This document shows positions 60,744 to 64,000 of a stretch of DNA of 64,000 bases, one piece after another. The notes under the pieces are model-generated. The model was not told where the DNA came from, did no database searches, and saw only the letters and a program-made list of their open reading frames with translations. The stretch lies in assembly GCF_034927245.1 (NCBI RefSeq), contig NZ_JAYFQK010000020.1, positions 41,282-105,281 of the forward strand. The letters run 5' to 3'. This DNA comes from Desulfitobacterium_A sp034927245 (GTDB lineage: Bacteria; Bacillota; Desulfitobacteriia; Desulfitobacteriales; Desulfitobacteriaceae). How positions within the stretch are numbered: the first letter of the stretch is position 1; each line of letters begins with the position of its first letter. Position numbers and translations under genes: made by a program.

Positions 60744-61369
60744 TGCTCGATCACTCCTTTCGCTTCACTAAGTCGGCCATTTTTAATCAACGCTAAAACA
60801 TCACCGTCGGTTGCTTTAGACCAAAACCTTTTTTTCTGTTCCGGTGATAAATCCGACTTAACTCTATTACGCCATTCTTTTAGTAACGCAAGATATTCCG
60901 CATATTCCTGGCCGTATTGCGTTTGGAGTTGTTCCCGGATTTGCCGTGCCACGATCGGACTGCTTCCGCCTGTAGAAACGGCAACCTGCAAGTCACCGCG
61001 TTCCATGATGGAAGGAACGATAAACGTACATTTTTCGGGATCATCGACTACATTGATCAGACGTTTATTCTTTTGGGCATCACATGAAACAACAGCATTG
61101 ACCTCATCTTTTTCAGTACAGGAGAAAATAAGCGCAGCATCCTGAATATCATCTGCACTGTATTCTTTCTTTAACCAAAAACAGTGTTTAGAATCCACCA
61201 AGGCTTCTAAATCCTTGACCAGCTTTGGAGAGACAATCCACACAATTGCCCCATGCTCTAACAATGTTTGAACCTTGCGGTATGCAACATTTCCTCCACC
61301 AACCACTAAAACCGTTTTTTGTCTTAAGTCAGCAAAAATAGGATAATAATCTGCCACTACATTAAGCAC
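60725..61369 (-). CDS. Precorrin-2 dehydrogenase, possibly also sirohydrochlorin ferrochelatase
   Basis: Up to 214 residues of the SirC/Met8 family. The NAD-binding part starts YYPIFADLRQKTVLVVGGGNVAYRKVQTLLEHGA and includes FSCTEKDEVNAVV; then VPSIMERGDLQVAVSTGGSSPIVARQIREQL. Oxidises precorrin-2 to sirohydrochlorin. It is longer than the 160-residue dehydrogenase-only SirC and no other ferrochelatase is in the operon, so it may also insert iron as Met8 does. A GTG at 61357, nine bases after AAGAAGGTG, is a good alternative start. Confidence 0.92.
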   Translation of the reverse strand: MLNVVADYYPIFADLRQKTVLVVGGGNVAYRKVQTLLEHGAIVWIVSPKLVKDLEALVDSKHCFWLKKEYSADDIQDAALIFSCTEKDEVNAVVSCDAQKNKRLINVVDDPEKCTFIVPSIMERGDLQVAVSTGGSSPIVARQIREQLQTQYGQEYAEYLALLKEWRNRVKSDLSPEQKKRFWSKATDGDVLALIKNGRLSEAKGVIEHCFRSL

Positions 61370-61435
61370 CTTCTTTTACATCCGAAATTCAATAATCATC
61401 AATTGACCTAAGACCTTCCCCTTTTTTGCTAATTC

Positions 61436-62296
61436 TTATGCGTAGGAATGAAGTCCCGGCAAGAAGTAATTAACGCCAAAGAAGGTAAACAAAACAGCGA
61501 TAAAACCAATAACCCCAAGCCAGGCGGCTCTTTTGCCTTTCCATCCATACATAAGCCGAGCATGAAGATAGGCGGCATAAATAATCCAAGTAATTAGGGA
61601 CCACGTTTCCTTCGGATCCCAAGACCAGTATGTTCCCCAAGCATAATTTGCCCAGATCGCACCTGTAATAATGCACAGAGTCAGCATGGGGAAAGCAAAA
61701 CCAATGATCTTATAAGATAACTCATCGAGTACCTGGGATGCAGGAAAGCGTGAAGTCCATCCTTTATCTACCGATTCTACTCCGAATTTCTCTTCTTTCT
61801 TTGCTTTAATTAAATACATCAAGCCCAAGCCAAAGGAAATTGCAAAAGCACCATAGGAAAGCATGGCGGTTAGAACATGAAATGTTAACCAATAGCTTTT
61901 AAGCGCCGGAGGAATAGCCGCGGCAACGCGCTCATCTGGACCCATTGTCATGATAATGAATACAAGAAGAAGAAAAGGAATAGGCATAACAAAATTCGCT
62001 AAATTCCTCACCTTGTATCTTAACTGAGCAAACAAGTAGATTGCAACAATTCCCCAGCAAAACGTAAGAATAAATTCATAGCCATTAGACAGTGGGGGTC
62101 TTTGTGAGATGATCGTTCGTACCACAATGGCAACCGTATTTCCAACTAAACCGATAAACGCCATTCCTGTGGCCAAATGTTCAAGCCATTCTTTTTTGAC
62201 AACAAGCGTTAACCAAGATATTGCAGCACTCAAAAAGTAAGCAGCAACCATGATATAAAACATCATCACTTCGATGTTATTTAAGGTCACATTCAT
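61436..62296 (-). CDS. Cytochrome c maturation protein ResC/CcsA
   Basis: 286-residue membrane protein with about eight helices, part of the System II haem export and attachment complex. The WWD motif WGTYWSWDPKETWSLITW and flanking histidines for haem ligation are present (HVLTAMLSYGAFA, HARLMYGW). Directly downstream of resB; GAGGAGATG site. Supplies haem to the many CxxCH proteins encoded in the window. Confidence 0.95.
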   Translation of the reverse strand: MNVTLNNIEVMMFYIMVAAYFLSAAISWLTLVVKKEWLEHLATGMAFIGLVGNTVAIVVRTIISQRPPLSNGYEFILTFCWGIVAIYLFAQLRYKVRNLANFVMPIPFLLLVFIIMTMGPDERVAAAIPPALKSYWLTFHVLTAMLSYGAFAISFGLGLMYLIKAKKEEKFGVESVDKGWTSRFPASQVLDELSYKIIGFAFPMLTLCIITGAIWANYAWGTYWSWDPKETWSLITWIIYAAYLHARLMYGWKGKRAAWLGVIGFIAVLFTFFGVNYFLPGLHSYA

Positions 62297-62330
62297 GTTA
62301 CCATCTCCTCTTTTGACGAATTTTCATCGT

Positions 62331-63653
62331 CTAACTTCTGACTGAATCAGACGCAAGCCGCTTCTTTATATCAGCAACAATCTGGTTAAACTCCTCTTGT
62401 GTTCCCACTGCAAGTTTACCACGAATCGCACCCATATGCAGGTAGGATTCCTCTTGCATTTCAAGAATACCAGAAATTGTGTGCGGTCTCCAATAGAAGG
62501 AAAGAACAAGCCCTATCATCAATAGTGCACATCCTAACCAAACCAAGTTTACCCCGGGGTCTTTTTTTACCTGAAGGCCCGTAAAACTTGATAATCCATC
62601 AAACGTCAAGGAAACGGTATCATTAATTTTATTGACTTCCCCTAAATTCATTTGACCCATTGCTAAGGGTTGTGAAGAATTCCCTTGATAGACTTGGTAA
62701 AGAACAATAGGTGCTTTGGGATCAGCCTTCACCGCGGCAAGAATGAAATAGAGGTCAGTTCCCGGAGCCTGAAAATAATTTCCGCCTTTATTCTGTAAGA
62801 TAAAAGGAACCTTCTGCCCATTCACATTGACTGTAAATTTACCCCCTTGGGCAAAACTGGATTGATAAAAAGTAACCCCTTGATAAGAAAAGGGATGATT
62901 AACAGATATCGTTTGACGGGCGACTTCTTGGCCTGATTCTAAAATACTGAGATCAGTATACCAATTATCGCGTTCCCCATTCGCTAAGACCCGATCCTCT
63001 GCCGAGTTGATTTTAACGTAAAAATTCTCTGCAACATTGCCCTTGCTTACTTTTATTTGCTGAATGGGTAAGGTTTCCCCTTCCCCCGCCATAAAGAAAC
63101 CTTTAAAGCCGGTCATTGAGCCAACTAGAGCCCCCACAACAAGGACAATAAAAGCAATGTGTGTGATTAAGGAACCCCAATTCCCCCATTTGTGTTTTTG
63201 GGCGATAAAACTCCAACGTCCTTCTTGCTCATTTATCTTTAATTGATAACCTTTGTGTTTAAGTACTTCGGATACAGCTTCACGCAGTTTTTTATCGTTT
63301 CCCGAAATTCGGGTCTGAATTTTGGACGGTATGGATGAAGCTGATTGCGGCGGCTGAGGCTTAAAAGTTTTACGATAAATACCATTAAAACGCTGAATAC
63401 TACAGACCAAGAGATTGATGCTCAGCAGCCCGAGAATAAGCCGAAACCAAGACGTTGAGTAAAGATGCGTGAAACCAAGCATTTTCCATAAAGAATTTAC
63501 ACTTTTTGCCCCCCCGGGGTCTAGCGCTTCCTGCGGAATGAGAGTACCGATGCCGGATACAACAGCGATAACTCCCAAGAGGACTAGTCCTGTTTTCATC
63601 GAACTGAAAATATTCCAGACCTTATCCATAATGCTTTCAGTTTGTCTACTCAT
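62331..63653 (-). CDS. Cytochrome c maturation protein ResB/Ccs1
   Basis: 440 residues with the ResB layout: two N-terminal helices (about 18-40 and 65-85) starting VWNIFSSMKTGLVLLGVIAVVSGIGTLIP, a third near 160-185, a large outer domain (about 190-375) and a last helix (about 376-395). Keeps apocytochrome cysteines reduced and works with ResC in haem ligation. First gene of the series; GGAGGTGG site. The gene order resB-resC-hem-ahb ties haem making to cytochrome assembly. Confidence 0.95.
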   Translation of the reverse strand: MSRQTESIMDKVWNIFSSMKTGLVLLGVIAVVSGIGTLIPQEALDPGGAKSVNSLWKMLGFTHLYSTSWFRLILGLLSINLLVCSIQRFNGIYRKTFKPQPPQSASSIPSKIQTRISGNDKKLREAVSEVLKHKGYQLKINEQEGRWSFIAQKHKWGNWGSLITHIAFIVLVVGALVGSMTGFKGFFMAGEGETLPIQQIKVSKGNVAENFYVKINSAEDRVLANGERDNWYTDLSILESGQEVARQTISVNHPFSYQGVTFYQSSFAQGGKFTVNVNGQKVPFILQNKGGNYFQAPGTDLYFILAAVKADPKAPIVLYQVYQGNSSQPLAMGQMNLGEVNKINDTVSLTFDGLSSFTGLQVKKDPGVNLVWLGCALLMIGLVLSFYWRPHTISGILEMQEESYLHMGAIRGKLAVGTQEEFNQIVADIKKRLASDSVRS

Positions 63654-64000
63654 TAAATACTTCCACCTCCTCTAAAAACTTGCACATATTAAAACTAGCA
63701 CATATATAATTTTACTATATAAGTTGCGATTCTCCTATCGAAAATGTCCTTTCATTTCCATATTTCATAATTCGATCACATTTATATAAAAGAAAGAGCA
63801 TCGCTAAATCCAATTATCTTTCAAATTGTATAAAAGCTTTGCTCATTCATATATTAAACCTGAAGTTTCGCACCCCTTTAGGTGCTATTAGGTAAAGTTT
63901 TTGCAAACTCAAAATTGTAAATTACAACTCGTTATTACTTTTTAGCTAGCCTTTTCAACGTTTTTTAGCTGATTATTTAAAAAAGAATTCTCGAAAAGCT
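63654..64000. other. Upstream region of the resB-hem operon, no gene seen
   Basis: AT-rich, non-coding on both strands as far as visible. A small perfect hairpin GCACC-CCTTTA-GGTGC lies at 63870-63885. TGTGATCGAATTATGA on the minus strand (about 63763-63778) loosely resembles a CRP/FNR-type half-site pair but is not convincing. Confidence 0.35.

Noticed and set aside
63763..63778. CRP/FNR-type operator upstream of resB
   Set aside because: Only one half-site agrees with consensus; too weak to report as a site.
1..64000. CRISPR arrays, insertion sequences, prophage or integrase sites
   Set aside because: No evenly spaced direct repeats, transposase, integrase or phage structural genes were seen on either strand. 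The tRNA-Leu at 26942 has no integrated element next to it.

Overview
The window looks like chromosome from an anaerobic, respiring low-GC Firmicute of the Desulfitobacterium/Desulfosporosinus type (Peptococcaceae sensu lato). The evidence is Firmicute-style Shine-Dalgarno sites and leaders, a Tat-exported [NiFe] hydrogenase with a full hyp set, very many multihaem c-type cytochromes, System II cytochrome c maturation (ResB/ResC), and the siroheme-dependent (Ahb) haem pathway. The genus is an inference from gene content. No phage, insertion sequence or CRISPR array was seen. Layout: 0-8.6 kb holds the 3' part of cobS, a GAF/GGDEF diguanylate cyclase, a TVP38 membrane protein, a Tim44-like/PspA pair, an acyl-ACP thioesterase, glycerate kinase and a TerC protein. 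Two yybP-ykoY (Mn2+) riboswitches occur here. One is in the usual place before terC; the other is on the minus strand ahead of the pspA pair, with its own consensus promoter. 8.6-18.3 kb is a complete uptake hydrogenase locus: hypE-D-C-F on minus, structural genes for small subunit, large subunit, cytochrome b and protease on plus, and hypB-A on minus. 18.4-29.5 kb is mixed: Fe-dependent alcohol dehydrogenase, a cell-wall-binding/VanW protein, a YyaL homologue broken by an amber codon, an HD-GYP protein, a very small His-rich LysM protein, a DUF421 protein, tRNA-Leu, aspartate 4-decarboxylase and an orphan Tat-exported 4x[4Fe-4S] protein. 29.8-42.5 kb is the most striking region. Six multihaem cytochrome genes (50 CxxCH motifs plus one CX5CH) lie among two membrane-anchored NHL beta-propellers, a TPR protein and an orphan NarL-type response regulator. 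The set reads as an electron conduit from membrane quinol (NapC-type deca- and dodecahaem proteins) through the cell wall to secreted cytochromes, including a low-density hexahaem protein flanked by NHL genes. 42.7-50.9 kb carries larC-larB (nickel-pincer cofactor), a CBS protein, a short-chain dehydrogenase, a second VanW protein, a polyprenyl diphosphate synthase convergent with a YtpB-like terpene synthase, tatA and an SDH-type serine proteinase. 51.0-63.7 kb is one minus-strand haem and cytochrome maturation series: resB, resC, precorrin-2 dehydrogenase, hemA, hemC, cobA-hemD fusion, ahbC, hemB, ahbD, a fused ahbA-ahbB, hemL and a small dihaem cytochrome. Hydrogenase and other donors would feed electrons into the quinone pool, the cytochrome cluster would pass them outward, and the final operon would supply the large amount of haem and its attachment. 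Functions are assigned from recognisable families and motifs; roles in extracellular electron transfer and Mn-dependent envelope control are inferences.
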